Notes under the pieces: generated by a model
Told to the model about the DNA's origin: nothing
The model's database searches: none
What the model saw: the letters and a program-made list of their open reading frames with translations, nothing else
In this document: one piece after another, positions 1 through 9,922 of the stretch
How the letters are laid out: each line of letters opens with the position of its first letter
Position numbering within the stretch: position 1 is the stretch's first letter
NCBI RefSeq assembly: GCF_039724765.1
Contig: NZ_CP155729.1
Span: 496,001-560,000, forward strand
DNA: 64,000 nucleotides
Direction of reading: 5' to 3'
Origin: Sagittula stellata E-37
GTDB taxonomy: Bacteria; Pseudomonadota; Alphaproteobacteria; Rhodobacterales; Rhodobacteraceae
Made by a program: the position numbers and the translations under genes

Positions 1-923
1 CACGAGGCGAGGACGAAAAGGTGAGCCTCTTCCAGCTTGGCCTTCACCTGCTCGGCCGAGATCGCGCCCAGCAGTTTCACGTGGTCCTGAAGGCGAAGCT
101 TCTTGAGGTGGGCCTCAAGCTCCTGCCGGTAGCCGGTGCCGCCATCGTCGTCTTCGCCCGCGATCTCGACACGCACGTCGGTGCCCTGGTCGATGAGCTG
201 CCGGGTGGCGGTCATCAGGTCCTGATGGCCCTTAACCACGTTCAGCCGCGCACAGGAGAAGATGCGCAGCGGGCGGCCGTGTTCCGGCGGGGCGTAGGCG
301 GATGTGCGCGAGAGGATCTCAGTGTCGACGCCCATGGGCCGGACGACAAGCCGTTCGGGCAGGTCGCCCTCCAGTTCCTCGTGCACCTCGGCCAGCAGCT
401 TTTCGGTGATGACCGTGGCAAAGGAGGCGCGGCGCCATTTGAAACGCTGTCCGGGCCCGTAGTCCGACAGCGGGCCGTGCAGCGTCAGCGAGTAGTTCGG
501 TCCGCCCATGCGATGCGCCAGCGCGGCGATGAAGGCGGCGCGGGCGGCGGAATGGGCGTGGATGTGATCCAGTTGCAGGCGGCGCGCGGCGGAGTGCAGG
601 CGGTCGGCGGCCGCAAGGCAGACGGTCACGTCCTTCATGAAGGTCCGCGGTTCGGACAGCACCCATTTGGCAAGCCCCTTCGGCAGCAGCCGGACGATGG
701 CGGCGCTGGCGCGGATCGGGTCGAGACGGCCAAGATAGGTGGTGCGGGCGATGGCCTCTTCAGACCAGTCGTGCGATATCAGTCCGGCGGGGGGCCTGCG
801 TGTCGAGAAGACGTGAACGTCGTGTCCCATCGCTTCGAGCGCCTTGATCTCGCGCCAGAAGAAGATGTGAGTTTGCCCCGGAAATTGCGGGACCAGATAA
901 CCGATGCGGAGGCCTTGCGGCAC
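1..923 (-). CDS. Glycosyltransferase family 4 (GT-B), C-terminus cut off by window edge
   Basis: The reverse strand encodes a GT-B glycosyltransferase that runs off the left edge. The N-terminal part reads LRIGYLVPQFPGQTHIFFW and then HDVHVFSTRRP. Further in are an acceptor-domain stretch (LDHIHAHSAARAAFIAALAH), LTLHGPLSDYG, a linker VRPMGVDTEIL and the start of the nucleotide-sugar domain (PLRIFSCARLNVVKGHQDL). This matches exopolysaccharide GT4 enzymes. The chosen start is a GTG at 921-923 with an AGGGA ribosome site about 7 nt upstream; no ATG lies nearby. About 300 residues are visible and the family is usually near 400. It is divergent from the GT2 gene at 1104. The sugar donor cannot be read from sequence. 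Confidence 0.8.
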   Translation of the reverse strand, partial: MPQGLRIGYLVPQFPGQTHIFFWREIKALEAMGHDVHVFSTRRPPAGLISHDWSEEAIARTTYLGRLDPIRASAAIVRLLPKGLAKWVLSEPRTFMKDVTVCLAAADRLHSAARRLQLDHIHAHSAARAAFIAALAHRMGGPNYSLTLHGPLSDYGPGQRFKWRRASFATVITEKLLAEVHEELEGDLPERLVVRPMGVDTEILSRTSAYAPPEHGRPLRIFSCARLNVVKGHQDLMTATRQLIDQGTDVRVEIAGEDDDGGTGYRQELEAHLKKLRLQDHVKLLGAISAEQVKAKLEEAHLFVLAS

Positions 924-1103
924 GAATGATTCCCTGAAGTTTGGCAGCCCTGCCCTCCCACTGGCAGGCCGCCCAACTATTCCGGGGGGTTCCATCATTT
1001 GGCCATAGTTAACTGAAAGTAAGGGGCTGCAACCTACCCGGTTTTTCGCCGGGTGTGGCGTGGCGGGTACGGGTACTTGTATAACAGTGACGATGAATAT
1101 GTG

Positions 1104-1934
1104 ATGCGGGCGGCGGTGATCCTCCCCGCGAGCAACGAGGCGGCGCTGATCGGCGACTGCCTTTCGGCGCTTGTCGCGTCCGACTGGGACGGTCCGGGCG
1201 GCGTGTCGGTCGTGGTGGTGGCGAACGGCTGCACGGACCGGACGGCGGAACGGGCGCGCGACTTTGCCGGGGCCTTCGCCGCGAAGGACTGGCGGCTGAC
1301 GGTGCTGGAGCTGTCGGAGGGTGGCAAGCTGGGCGCGCTCAACGCGGGCGACGCGGCGACGCGGGCGCCGGTGCGGCTGTACCTCGACGCCGACGTGACG
1401 GTGGGGCCGGGCGTGGTGCAGCAGGTGGTGGAGGCGCTGGAGGTCGATGCCCCGCGCTATGCCAGCGGCCGGCTGCAGATCGCGGCGGAGGGTGCGGTGT
1501 CGCGTGCCTACGCCCGGATCTGGCGCCAGATGCCTTTCATGGCGGCTGGCGTGCCGGGATGTGGTCTTTTTGCGGTCAACGCCGCGGGACGCGCACGCTG
1601 GAGGACCTTTCCGGACATCATTTCCGATGACACCTTCGTGCGGTTGAACTTCACTCCGGAGGAGCGGGTGGGCGTCGATGCCGCCTACCGCTGGCCTATC
1701 GCCGAGGGTTTTTCCCGGCTCGTGCGTGTAAGACGCAGGCAGGATGCCGGCGTCGAGGAGATCGAGCGGATGTACCCGCACTTGCTGAAGAACGACGACA
1801 AGGTGCCGCTGGGAACGGGCGACCGGGTGCGCTTGGCGCTGCGCGACCCGCTGGGCTTTGGCGTCTACGCCGGTGTGGCGCTGGCGGTGAAGGCCACGCG
1901 CGGGCGGCAGAGCGGCTGGAGTCGCGGGCGATGA
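1104..1934 (+). CDS. Glycosyltransferase family 2
   Basis: A GT-A family 2 glycosyltransferase of about 276 residues. The nucleotide-binding start VILPASNEAALIGDCL is followed by VVVVANGCTDRTAERA, GKLGALNAGD and the metal-binding LYLDADVTVG. A later ISDDTFVRLNF matches the acidic catalytic region. A C-terminal basic stretch (LVRVRRRQD) may touch the membrane. ATG 1104 was chosen because the GT2 fold starts there; a GTG lies directly before it at 1101, and a longer reading from GTG 1053 adds only unlike sequence. No strong ribosome site is visible. The stop overlaps the flippase start by 4 nt (ATGA), so the two are probably one operon in polysaccharide assembly. Confidence 0.85.
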   Translation: MRAAVILPASNEAALIGDCLSALVASDWDGPGGVSVVVVANGCTDRTAERARDFAGAFAAKDWRLTVLELSEGGKLGALNAGDAATRAPVRLYLDADVTVGPGVVQQVVEALEVDAPRYASGRLQIAAEGAVSRAYARIWRQMPFMAAGVPGCGLFAVNAAGRARWRTFPDIISDDTFVRLNFTPEERVGVDAAYRWPIAEGFSRLVRVRRRQDAGVEEIERMYPHLLKNDDKVPLGTGDRVRLALRDPLGFGVYAGVALAVKATRGRQSGWSRGR

Positions 1935-3286
1935 TCGCGCTGACAAAGCTGCGCGGCGGCTCGCTGGGTGCACGGGTCATGCGCTCTTCCCTGCTGACGG
2001 TGGGGGGCTTCGGCTTCAGCCAGATGGTGCGGCTGGCGTCGAACCTGATCCTGACGCGGCTGCTGTTCCCCGAGGCCTTCGGCCTGATGGCGCTGGTGAT
2101 GGTCTTCCTGATGGGCCTGCACCAGTTCAGCGACGTGGGCGTGGTGCCCGCCATCATGCAGTCGAAGCGCGGCGACGACCGCGAATTCCTGGAAACGGCG
2201 TGGACCATGCAGGTGGTGCGCGGTTTTGGCCTTTGGGTCGTGGCCTGCGGGCTGGCGTGGCCGGCGTCGCAGTTCTTCGATGCGCCGGAACTGGCACAGA
2301 TGCTGCCCGTGGCTGCGCTGACGCTGGTGATCGACGGCTTCAGGCCGACCAAGATGGTCACCGCGAACCGCCACCTGATGCTGGAGCGGGTGACTCTGCT
2401 GGACCTGTTCACGCAGGTGTCCGGCATCGTGGTCGCGATCCTGCTTGCGTGGTGGTGGGGCAGCGTCTGGGCGCTGGTCGCCTCGGCGATCATCGGGTCC
2501 TGCGTGCAGCTTTACGTCAACAACCGGTTTCTGCCGGGCGCGCGCGATCACCTGCGCTGGGACCGGAGCGCCGCGAACGAGCTGATCCATTTCGGGAAAT
2601 GGGTCTTCCTCGCCACCGTCTGCGGCTTTCTCTACAATCAGGCCGACAAGATCCTGATGGGCAAGTTCCTGCCCCTGGACGTATTCGGCGTCTACAACAT
2701 CGGCTTCTTCTGGGCGTCCTTCCCGATGATGCTGGGCTACATGGTGACGCAGAAGATCCTGATCCCCATATACCGGGAGGCCCCGCCGCGCGCGAGCGCC
2801 GCGAACTTTGCCAAGCTGCGCAAGATGCGGGTGATCGTGACAAGCATGCTGATGGTCTTTGTCGGGATCTTCTCGGTGCTGGGCGTGTGGCTTGTGGGGA
2901 TGCTGTACGACGACCGGTATGCTGCGGCGGGGGCGGTGGCCGTGGTGCTGGCCTGCGCGCAAATGCCGGTTCTGATCGTCATGACGTACGACCAGGCCGC
3001 GCTGGCGGCGGGCGATTCGCGGCGGTTCTTCTACCTGGCGCTGGCGCGCGCCGTGCTGATCTGGATCGGCCTGATCGTCGGCGTCTGGGAGCACGGGCTG
3101 CTGGGTGCGCTGATCGGCATGGGCCTTGCCTACCTCGCCGCCTACCCGGCGGTGGTCTGGCTGGCGCGGCGCATGGGCGCGTGGGACGCGGTGCACGATG
3201 CGGGTTTCGCTTTGGTTGCATTGTGCCTAACATCAATCGCGCTGTGGGTGAATTGGGGTGCAATTACGGCACTGGCTGCCATGTGA
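1931..3286 (+). CDS. Wzx-like polysaccharide flippase (PST family membrane protein)
   Basis: A 451-residue, very hydrophobic protein with roughly 12 membrane segments. The start (ALTKLRGGSLGARVMRSSLL, then RLASNLILTRLLFPEAFGLMAL) is typical of the polysaccharide transporter (Wzx/MOP) family, which flips undecaprenyl-linked repeat units across the inner membrane. Length fits the family (400-500). It is coupled to the preceding GT2 by an ATGA overlap and is followed by a hairpin at 3372-3405, so the two-gene unit probably ends there. Function in export of the locus polysaccharide is inferred from family and context; the substrate is unknown. Confidence 0.88.
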   Translation: MIALTKLRGGSLGARVMRSSLLTVGGFGFSQMVRLASNLILTRLLFPEAFGLMALVMVFLMGLHQFSDVGVVPAIMQSKRGDDREFLETAWTMQVVRGFGLWVVACGLAWPASQFFDAPELAQMLPVAALTLVIDGFRPTKMVTANRHLMLERVTLLDLFTQVSGIVVAILLAWWWGSVWALVASAIIGSCVQLYVNNRFLPGARDHLRWDRSAANELIHFGKWVFLATVCGFLYNQADKILMGKFLPLDVFGVYNIGFFWASFPMMLGYMVTQKILIPIYREAPPRASAANFAKLRKMRVIVTSMLMVFVGIFSVLGVWLVGMLYDDRYAAAGAVAVVLACAQMPVLIVMTYDQAALAAGDSRRFFYLALARAVLIWIGLIVGVWEHGLLGALIGMGLAYLAAYPAVVWLARRMGAWDAVHDAGFALVALCLTSIALWVNWGAITALAAM

Positions 3287-3371
3287 CCCACCCCTTCGGA
3301 TAGTCGTTTGTCGGCGGGGCACGCCGGGATTCGATGAAGGGTGCCTCATTGTGCAGCGATCAAAGACAAGA

Positions 3372-3405
3372 CCCCCGCGAATCAGACTATTTGCGGGGTG
3401 TTTAC
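3372..3405 (+). terminator. Terminator-like hairpin after the flippase gene
   Basis: A 10-bp stem (3373-3382 with 3389-3398, one G-T pair) with a 6-nt loop is followed by TGTTTACC, a weak T tract. It lies 86 nt after the flippase stop and 74 nt before the PKS start, so it would separate the two transcription units. Confidence 0.6.
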
Positions 3406-3478
3406 CTAAAAATCGCCGCATTCACCGCGCAGAGACTGTCGGGAGAGGTGGCGTAGTGAAGGGCACGGTGTTTTGGGC

Positions 3479-6400
3479 ATGACGGACGCATTCAGTGAAA
3501 ACGACATCGCGATCGTGGGGATGGCGGCGCATCTTCCCGGGGCGGCAGACATCGACGCCTACTGGCGCAATCTGCGTGACGGGGTGTCCTCCATACGGCG
3601 TCTGTCGGAAGAGGAACTGCGCGAGGCGGGCGAAGATCCCGGCCTGATGCGCCACCGCGACTATGTGCCGTTCGCCGCGCCGCTCGGCGGGTTCGAGATG
3701 TTCGACGCGGACTTCTACGGGCTGTCGCCCAAGGACGCGGGCGTGATGGATCCGCAGCACCGCCAGTTCCTGGAGTGCGCCTGGGAGGCGCTGGAGACCG
3801 CGGGCCACGTGCCCGAGGGCTTCGACGGCCGGATCGGCGTCTTCGCCGGCTGCGGGATGGGGTCGTATTTCTACTTCAACGTCTGTTCGAACCCGGATCT
3901 CGTGGACAGCACGGGGATGTTCCTGCTGCGCCACACCGGGAACGACAAGGATTTCATGACGACGCGCCTGTCGCACATCCTGAACCTGAAGGGCCCTTCG
4001 GTGAACCTTCAGACGGCGTGTTCGACCTCGCTCGTGGCGGTGCACTACGGGGTGCAGGCGCTGTTGAACGGCGAATGCGACATGGTGCTTGCGGGCGGCG
4101 TGACGATCGAGCTGCCGCAGAACCGCGGCTATCTTTACCGAGAGAACGAGATTCTCAGCCCCGACGGCGCCTGCCATGCGTTCGATCACCGGGCGCAGGG
4201 CACGGTGTTCGGGTCGGGCGCGGGTGTCGTGGTGCTGCGCCGCATGGCGGATGCGGTGGCCGACGGCGATCACATCTGGGCGGTCATCAAGGGCACGGCG
4301 GTCAACAACGACGGCTCGGCCAAGGCGGGCTACCTCGCGCCGTCGGTGGAAGGGCAGGCAGAGGCCATCGCCGAGGCGCAGGCGGTGGCGGGCGTCACCT
4401 CGGACACGGTGGATTACGTGGAATGCCACGGCACCGGCACGTATCTGGGCGATCCCATCGAGGTCGCCGCCCTGACGGAAGCCTTCCACGAGACATCGGA
4501 TGCGGTGGGCCATTGCCGCATCGGGTCGGTCAAGACCAACATCGGCCACCTCGACACGGCGGCGGGCGTGGCGTCGCTGGTGAAGGCGTCGCTGGCGCTG
4601 CACCACCGGCAGATGCCGCCGTCGCTGGGCTACGAGAAGCCGAACCCGGCCATCGGGTTCGAGGGCTCGCCCTTCGTGGTGAACGACCGCCTGACGGCAT
4701 GGGAGCGCGGATCGCATCCGCGCCGCGCCGGGGTGAACTCGCTCGGCGTGGGCGGGACCAATGCGCACGTTGTGCTGGAGGAAGCGCCGGAGATCGCCAG
4801 CGAAGAGAGCGACTGGCCGTTCCAGATCCTCACCGTCTCGGGCCGGACGAAGGCCGCGCTGGAGGACAACGCGGCCCGGCTGGCGGCGCATCTGCGCGCG
4901 CATCCGGAACAGAAGCTGGCGGATGTGGCCTACACGCTGCGCGAAGGGCGCCGGGCGTTCGAAAAGCGCATGGTTGTGGTCGCCGAAACCCACGAGCAGG
5001 CGGCGCGCTATCTGGACGGCGACGCGCGGCGGCGGCACCTGCACGAGGCGCTTGAACGGCCCGAGGTGGTCTTCATGTTCCCCGGCGGCGGCGCGCAATA
5101 CGCGGGCATGGCGCGCGACCTCTACGAGACGGAGCCGGTCTTTGCCGAGTGGATGGACCGCGGGCTGGAGCATCTGGCAGAGCTAGAGGCCGGGGTCGCG
5201 GGCGGTCTGGCGGCAGAGAAGGCGGAGGCGTTGCGCGCCCTGTGGTTGCCGGAGGGCGATGCCGCCGAGGCGGACCGGGCGCTGCTGCGGCCCTCGGTGC
5301 AGCTTCCGCTGATCATGATCACCGAATACGCGCTGGCGCAGATGTGGATGGGCTGGGGTGTGACACCCGTGGCGCTGACCGGCCATTCCATGGGCGAGAA
5401 CACCGCCGCCTGCCTTGCGGGCGTGATGACCTTCGAGGCCTGCATCGGTCTGGTGCACCTGCGCGGACGGCTGTTCGACACGGTGGAGCCGGGCGGGATG
5501 CTGTCGGTCGCGCTGTCGGCGGACGCCCTGCGCCCCATGCTGGGCGAGACGCTGGACCTTGCGGTTGTGAACGGCGCGGGACTGTCGGTGGCCTCCGGCC
5601 CGGTGGCCGCGCTGGAAGACCTGCGCGCCCGGCTTGAGCGCGACGGCATCGATTGTCAGCGGATCGGCATCGACGTGGCGGCGCACAGCCGGATGCTTGA
5701 GCCGATCCTGGAAGAGTTCGGCGCCTACCTGCGCGGGCTGGAGCTGCGCGCTCCGGTGTTGCCGCTGACGTCGAACGTGACGGGCAAGCGGATGACCGAT
5801 GCGCAGGCCACCGACCCGCACTACTGGGTGGCCCACCTGCGCAGCACGGTGCTGTTCGGCGATTGCATCGGCGCGGTGGCGGACGAGGGGCGCGTGTTCC
5901 TTGAGGTCGGACCGGGCAAGGCGCTGTCCTCGCTGGCGCGGCAGCATCCGGACGTGGCGGCGCAGGCCGTGCTGTCCAGCCTGCGGCACCGCGACGAGGA
6001 CGTGCCCGACGACCGGTTCATGTTCGAGGTGCTGGGGCGGCTGGCCGCGCTGGGCGTCGATATCGACTGGGGCCAGGTCTGGGGCGCGGCGCGGCGCAAG
6101 CGCGTGGTCCTGCCGACCTACGCCTTCCAGCGGCAAAGCTATTTCATCGCGCCGGGCACCGCGCGCGAACAGGGCACGAGCTACCTGATGCGCAGCGACG
6201 AGATCGCGGAGTGGGGCTGGAAACCCGTCTGGCGTCCGCGTGCGGCAGAGGTCGAGGTCGACGTGGCGCACGGGCTGGAAGACGCGGAGCGGCAGGTCTG
6301 GCTGGTGTTCCGCGACGAGGCGGGCGTGGGGTCCCGCGTGTCGGCCCGCCTGCGCACCGCCGGTCACGACGTGGTGGAGGTCCGCCCCGGCGACGCCTTT

Positions 6401-9400
6401 GCCCGATTGCCGGACGGCAACTACGTGGTGGCGCCGGAACGTGGGCGCGAAGCCTATGACCTGCTGGTCGCCGACCTTTCCGCCCGGGGGCTGCTGCCCA
6501 CCCGCATCGCGCATCTGTGGCTTCTGACGGAGGGCGAGGGGCACCGGCCCGGGTCGTCCTTCTTCCACCGGGTGCAGGAGCAGGGGTTCTACGCGCTGCT
6601 TTTCCTTGCCCAGGCGCTGGAGGCCGAGAATTCGCCGCGGCCGCTGCATCTGACGGTGGTGACCAACGGCGCGGCCCGGCTGCGCGACGAACCTTTGCCC
6701 TACCCGGCGAAGGCCACCATCGCCGGTCCGGCACGGGTCATGCCGAAGGAGCTGTCCGGGGTGACGGTCTCCACGCTCGACGTGGTGCTGCCCGTGGCCG
6801 AAGACGCGCCGTTCTGGGCGCACGGCAAGGCAGAGGCGGCCCGGACGGCGGCGCTGGACGTGCTCGACATGCGGGTGCTGGAGGAACTGCTGGCAGAGCC
6901 GGACAACCGCATCGCCGCGCTGCGCGGCGACCGGCGGTACGAATGCGCGATGAAGCCGGTGGCGCTGCCTCCGGCCACGGAGGTGCCCGAGGGCGGCGTG
7001 GTGCTGATCACCGGCGGCTTCGGCGGCATCGGCCTGACGCTGGCGGGCGATCTCGCCAGCCGCGGGGCGAAACTGGCGCTTCTGGCGCGAAAGGCCCTGC
7101 CGGAGCGGTCGGAATGGGACGACTACCTGATGCGGCACGCGCCGCAGGACCCGAGCGCGCGGCGCATCCGCGCCGTCATGGCGCTGGAAGCGCAGGGCGC
7201 GGAGGTCATGGTGCTGGCCGGTGACGTCTGTAACGCCGCGCGGGTGCGCGAGGTGCGCGCCGAGGTCGAGAAGGCCTTTGGCCGGATCACCGGCATCGTG
7301 CATGGCGCGGGCGTGATCGACGACGCGCCGATGCTGGCCAAGACCCCGGCCAGTGTCGAGGACGTGTTCACGCCGAAGATCCACGGCACCGACGTGCTGG
7401 GCGAGGTCTTTCCCGACGGCGATGCCGACTGGATGGTGCTGTTCGCTTCGTCCTCGACCGTGACGGCGCCCGCCGGGCAGGTGGATTACGTCGCCGCGAA
7501 CGAATTCCTCAACGCCTTTGCGCAGGCGCGATCCGGCAAGACCCGGGTCGTGGCGCTGAACTGGGGCATCTGGAACGAGGTGGGCATGGCGGCAGAGGCC
7601 GTGGCCGCCCGCACCGGAGACCTGCCGAAGGCGCCGGTGACGAATGTGGCGCTGCCGATGCTCGACACTGCCACCTTCGACGATCTGGGCAACCGCGTCT
7701 TCCGCGCCGACTGGTCCGTCGACGACTGGTGGATCGGAGAGCACCGGACCCGCGCGGGCGACGCGCTGCTGCCCGGCACAGGCTACCTGACGCTGGCCGC
7801 GCACGCCCTGCGCGCCCATCGGGAGGACGGCCCCTTTGAGGTGCGCGACCTGAACTTCCTGCGGCCCCTGAAGGTGGCGGAGCAGGGCACGCGCGAGGTC
7901 AAGGTGCGGCTGGAACGGACGGATTCGGGCTATGACTTCGCGGTTCTGGCGAATGTGAGCCTGAACGGACGGCAGGGCTATGCCGCCCATGCCGAAGGGG
8001 CGCTGTCGCTGATGCCGCTGGCCCGGCCCGAGGCGCTGGACCTCGATGCGATCCGCGCGCGCTGCACGCTGAAACGCGATGGCGACGGCGGCAAGATGAC
8101 CGCCGCGCAGGAGGTCCACCTGGCCTTCGGTCCGCGCTGGAAGGTGCTGGACCGCACGGCGCTGGGCCGGGGCGAGGGCATCGCGGAACTGTCGCTGGGC
8201 GCCGTGGCACAGGACGACCGCTGCATTCTGCACCCGGCGCTGCTGGACATCGCCACAGGCTGGGCGATGGATCTGATCGAAGGCTACCAGGCGATGCACC
8301 TGTGGGTGCCGGTGCGCTATGCCTCGGTCAAGGTGCACGCGCCGCTGCCCGACCGGATCGTGTCCTGGGTGCGCAACGCCGCCGAGAACCGCGCCGACCG
8401 CACGTCGGCCTCCTTCGACGTGACGCTGTGCGACATGGACGGGACCGTGGTGGCAGAGGTGAAGGGCTTCACCATCCGCAAGCTGGACAGCCCGGACGCC
8501 TTGTCGGCCACGCGCCTGACATCTGCGGAGGTGGAGTTCGACGAACCCGGCACCGCGCACGCCCTGTCGCCCGCCGAGGAACGGCTGGCCCACAACCTGT
8601 CGCAGGGCATCCTGCCCGACGAAGGGGCGGAGGCGTTCCGCCGCGTGCTGGCCTCGGGCGAGCGGCAGGTGGTCGTGTCCTCGATGGATCTGCCGTCGCT
8701 GGTCCGGCAGGCGGAGGTTGTCGAAAGCACGGCGGCCCAGTCCTTCGACCGGCCGCAACTGGACAGCGACTTCGTCGCGCCGGAGGGCGAGATCGAGGTG
8801 CGGCTGGCGGGCTTCTGGCAGGACCTTCTGGGCGTGTCGAACGTGGGCGTCGAGGACAGTTTCTTCGATCTCGGGGGGCATTCGCTGATCGCGGTGCGCC
8901 TGTTCGCCATGGTCAAGAAGGCGTTCCGCGTCGACTTCCCGATATCCGTGCTGTTCGAGGCGCCGACGATCCGCGCCTGCGCCCGGCTGATCGAGGCGGA
9001 GATCGGCCCGGTCGGCGGCGATACGCCGGACGTGCAGGCCGCGCCGGTGCGGCGGTTCAAGCACCTCGTCGCCATGCACGACGGCGACGGTGGCGCGCGG
9101 CAGCCGTTCTTCCTGATCGCGGGCATGTTCGGCAACGTGCTGAACCTGCGCCACCTTGCGCATCTGCTGGGCACCGACCGGCCCTTCTACGGCGTGCAGG
9201 CGCGTGGGCTGTACGGTGGCGAGGCGCCGCACGAGACGATCGAAGAGGCGGCCCGCGACTATATCGCCGAGATCCGGCAGGTGCAGCCTGAGGGGCCTTA
9301 CATGCTGGGCGGGTTCTCGGGCGGGGGAATCACCGCCTACGAGGTGGCGCGGCAACTGGAGGCCGCGGGGCAGGCGGTGTCGCTGGTGGTCATGCTGGAC

Positions 9401-9919
9401 ACGCCGCTGCCGCAGCGCCGTCCGCTGTCGCTGACCGACCGGCTGATCATCCAGGGCCACAAGGCGCGCGAAAAAGGCCTGTCGTATCCCTTCGTCTGGG
9501 CGAAGAACCGCATCGCCTGGGAATTTGCCAAACGTCGGCAGACCGGCGTGACGGAGGAGCCGCACGGCTTCCACAACGCGGAAATCGAAGCGGCGTTCTA
9601 CCGCGCGATTGCTGCATACAATGTGCATCCATGGGATGGGCGGCTGGTGCTGTACCGGCCCCCCTTGTCGGGCAAGTGGAAGGTGTCCGGCGGGCGGCTG
9701 GTCAATTCTGAACGCACCTACGTGCTGGAGGACAACGACTGGCGCAGCGTTGCGCCGCAGGTCGAGGTCCACGAGGTGCCGGGCGATCACGATTCCATGG
9801 TGCTGGAGCCCAACGTGCGTGTGCTGGCGGCGCTGATGCGCGACGCCATAGAGGCGGCAGAGGTCGCGCCCTTGGGCGGCGGCGAGGTGGTCCGCTTCCC
9901 TGGCCACGCGGCGGAGTAG
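3479..9919 (+). CDS. Single-module type I polyketide synthase, KS-AT-KR-DH-ACP-TE
   Basis: A 2146-residue multidomain PKS. KS (about 5-435) has Cys181 in QTACSTSLV, His317 in ECHGTGT and His357 in KTNIGH. AT (about 530-850) has Ser637 in GHSMGE; its specificity box reads VAAHS, neither the malonyl HAFH nor the methylmalonyl YASH form. KR (about 1165-1370) has TGGFGGIG, an LDD-like VIDD (B-type, D-hydroxyl) and Tyr1337 in DYVAAN. A DH-like double hot-dog (about 1405-1670) has His1422 and Asp1590. ACP has Ser1802 in DLGGHSL. TE has Ser1947 in GGFSGGG and His2104 in GDHDS. KR before DH is unusual for type I PKSs. Start is ATG 3479; a TTG lies two codons upstream. It is followed after 3 nt by a GT2 gene and then by the NRPS that probably supplies its starter. 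Confidence 0.93.
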   Translation: MTDAFSENDIAIVGMAAHLPGAADIDAYWRNLRDGVSSIRRLSEEELREAGEDPGLMRHRDYVPFAAPLGGFEMFDADFYGLSPKDAGVMDPQHRQFLECAWEALETAGHVPEGFDGRIGVFAGCGMGSYFYFNVCSNPDLVDSTGMFLLRHTGNDKDFMTTRLSHILNLKGPSVNLQTACSTSLVAVHYGVQALLNGECDMVLAGGVTIELPQNRGYLYRENEILSPDGACHAFDHRAQGTVFGSGAGVVVLRRMADAVADGDHIWAVIKGTAVNNDGSAKAGYLAPSVEGQAEAIAEAQAVAGVTSDTVDYVECHGTGTYLGDPIEVAALTEAFHETSDAVGHCRIGSVKTNIGHLDTAAGVASLVKASLALHHRQMPPSLGYEKPNPAIGFEGSPFVVNDRLTAWERGSHPRRAGVNSLGVGGTNAHVVLEEAPEIASEESDWPFQILTVSGRTKAALEDNAARLAAHLRAHPEQKLADVAYTLREGRRAFEKRMVVVAETHEQAARYLDGDARRRHLHEALERPEVVFMFPGGGAQYAGMARDLYETEPVFAEWMDRGLEHLAELEAGVAGGLAAEKAEALRALWLPEGDAAEADRALLRPSVQLPLIMITEYALAQMWMGWGVTPVALTGHSMGENTAACLAGVMTFEACIGLVHLRGRLFDTVEPGGMLSVALSADALRPMLGETLDLAVVNGAGLSVASGPVAALEDLRARLERDGIDCQRIGIDVAAHSRMLEPILEEFGAYLRGLELRAPVLPLTSNVTGKRMTDAQATDPHYWVAHLRSTVLFGDCIGAVADEGRVFLEVGPGKALSSLARQHPDVAAQAVLSSLRHRDEDVPDDRFMFEVLGRLAALGVDIDWGQVWGAARRKRVVLPTYAFQRQSYFIAPGTAREQGTSYLMRSDEIAEWGWKPVWRPRAAEVEVDVAHGLEDAERQVWLVFRDEAGVGSRVSARLRTAGHDVVEVRPGDAFARLPDGNYVVAPERGREAYDLLVADLSARGLLPTRIAHLWLLTEGEGHRPGSSFFHRVQEQGFYALLFLAQALEAENSPRPLHLTVVTNGAARLRDEPLPYPAKATIAGPARVMPKELSGVTVSTLDVVLPVAEDAPFWAHGKAEAARTAALDVLDMRVLEELLAEPDNRIAALRGDRRYECAMKPVALPPATEVPEGGVVLITGGFGGIGLTLAGDLASRGAKLALLARKALPERSEWDDYLMRHAPQDPSARRIRAVMALEAQGAEVMVLAGDVCNAARVREVRAEVEKAFGRITGIVHGAGVIDDAPMLAKTPASVEDVFTPKIHGTDVLGEVFPDGDADWMVLFASSSTVTAPAGQVDYVAANEFLNAFAQARSGKTRVVALNWGIWNEVGMAAEAVAARTGDLPKAPVTNVALPMLDTATFDDLGNRVFRADWSVDDWWIGEHRTRAGDALLPGTGYLTLAAHALRAHREDGPFEVRDLNFLRPLKVAEQGTREVKVRLERTDSGYDFAVLANVSLNGRQGYAAHAEGALSLMPLARPEALDLDAIRARCTLKRDGDGGKMTAAQEVHLAFGPRWKVLDRTALGRGEGIAELSLGAVAQDDRCILHPALLDIATGWAMDLIEGYQAMHLWVPVRYASVKVHAPLPDRIVSWVRNAAENRADRTSASFDVTLCDMDGTVVAEVKGFTIRKLDSPDALSATRLTSAEVEFDEPGTAHALSPAEERLAHNLSQGILPDEGAEAFRRVLASGERQVVVSSMDLPSLVRQAEVVESTAAQSFDRPQLDSDFVAPEGEIEVRLAGFWQDLLGVSNVGVEDSFFDLGGHSLIAVRLFAMVKKAFRVDFPISVLFEAPTIRACARLIEAEIGPVGGDTPDVQAAPVRRFKHLVAMHDGDGGARQPFFLIAGMFGNVLNLRHLAHLLGTDRPFYGVQARGLYGGEAPHETIEEAARDYIAEIRQVQPEGPYMLGGFSGGGITAYEVARQLEAAGQAVSLVVMLDTPLPQRRPLSLTDRLIIQGHKAREKGLSYPFVWAKNRIAWEFAKRRQTGVTEEPHGFHNAEIEAAFYRAIAAYNVHPWDGRLVLYRPPLSGKWKVSGGRLVNSERTYVLEDNDWRSVAPQVEVHEVPGDHDSMVLEPNVRVLAALMRDAIEAAEVAPLGGGEVVRFPGHAAE
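9614..9630. repeat. 17-bp dyad motif, copy 1 (in PKS thioesterase)
   Basis: Reads GCATAC-AATGT-GCATCC, one mismatch to GYATRC-N5-GYATRC. It falls in the thioesterase coding region over the peptide AAYNVHPW and uses gct, gca, aat and cca codons that stand out against the surrounding G/C-ending codons. See copies at 10584, 12780, 14248 and 15616. Confidence 0.5.
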
Positions 9920-9922
9920 GTC

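Noticed and set aside
21..929. Forward open frame of 302 codons at the left edge
   Set aside because: The reverse strand reads as a glycosyltransferase with clear GT-B motifs; the forward frame has none.
1069..1103. AT-rich TTGTATAACAG stretch before the GT2 gene as a sixth copy of the 17-bp motif
   Set aside because: Only one half-site is partly matched; the other has several mismatches. It is more likely part of a promoter.
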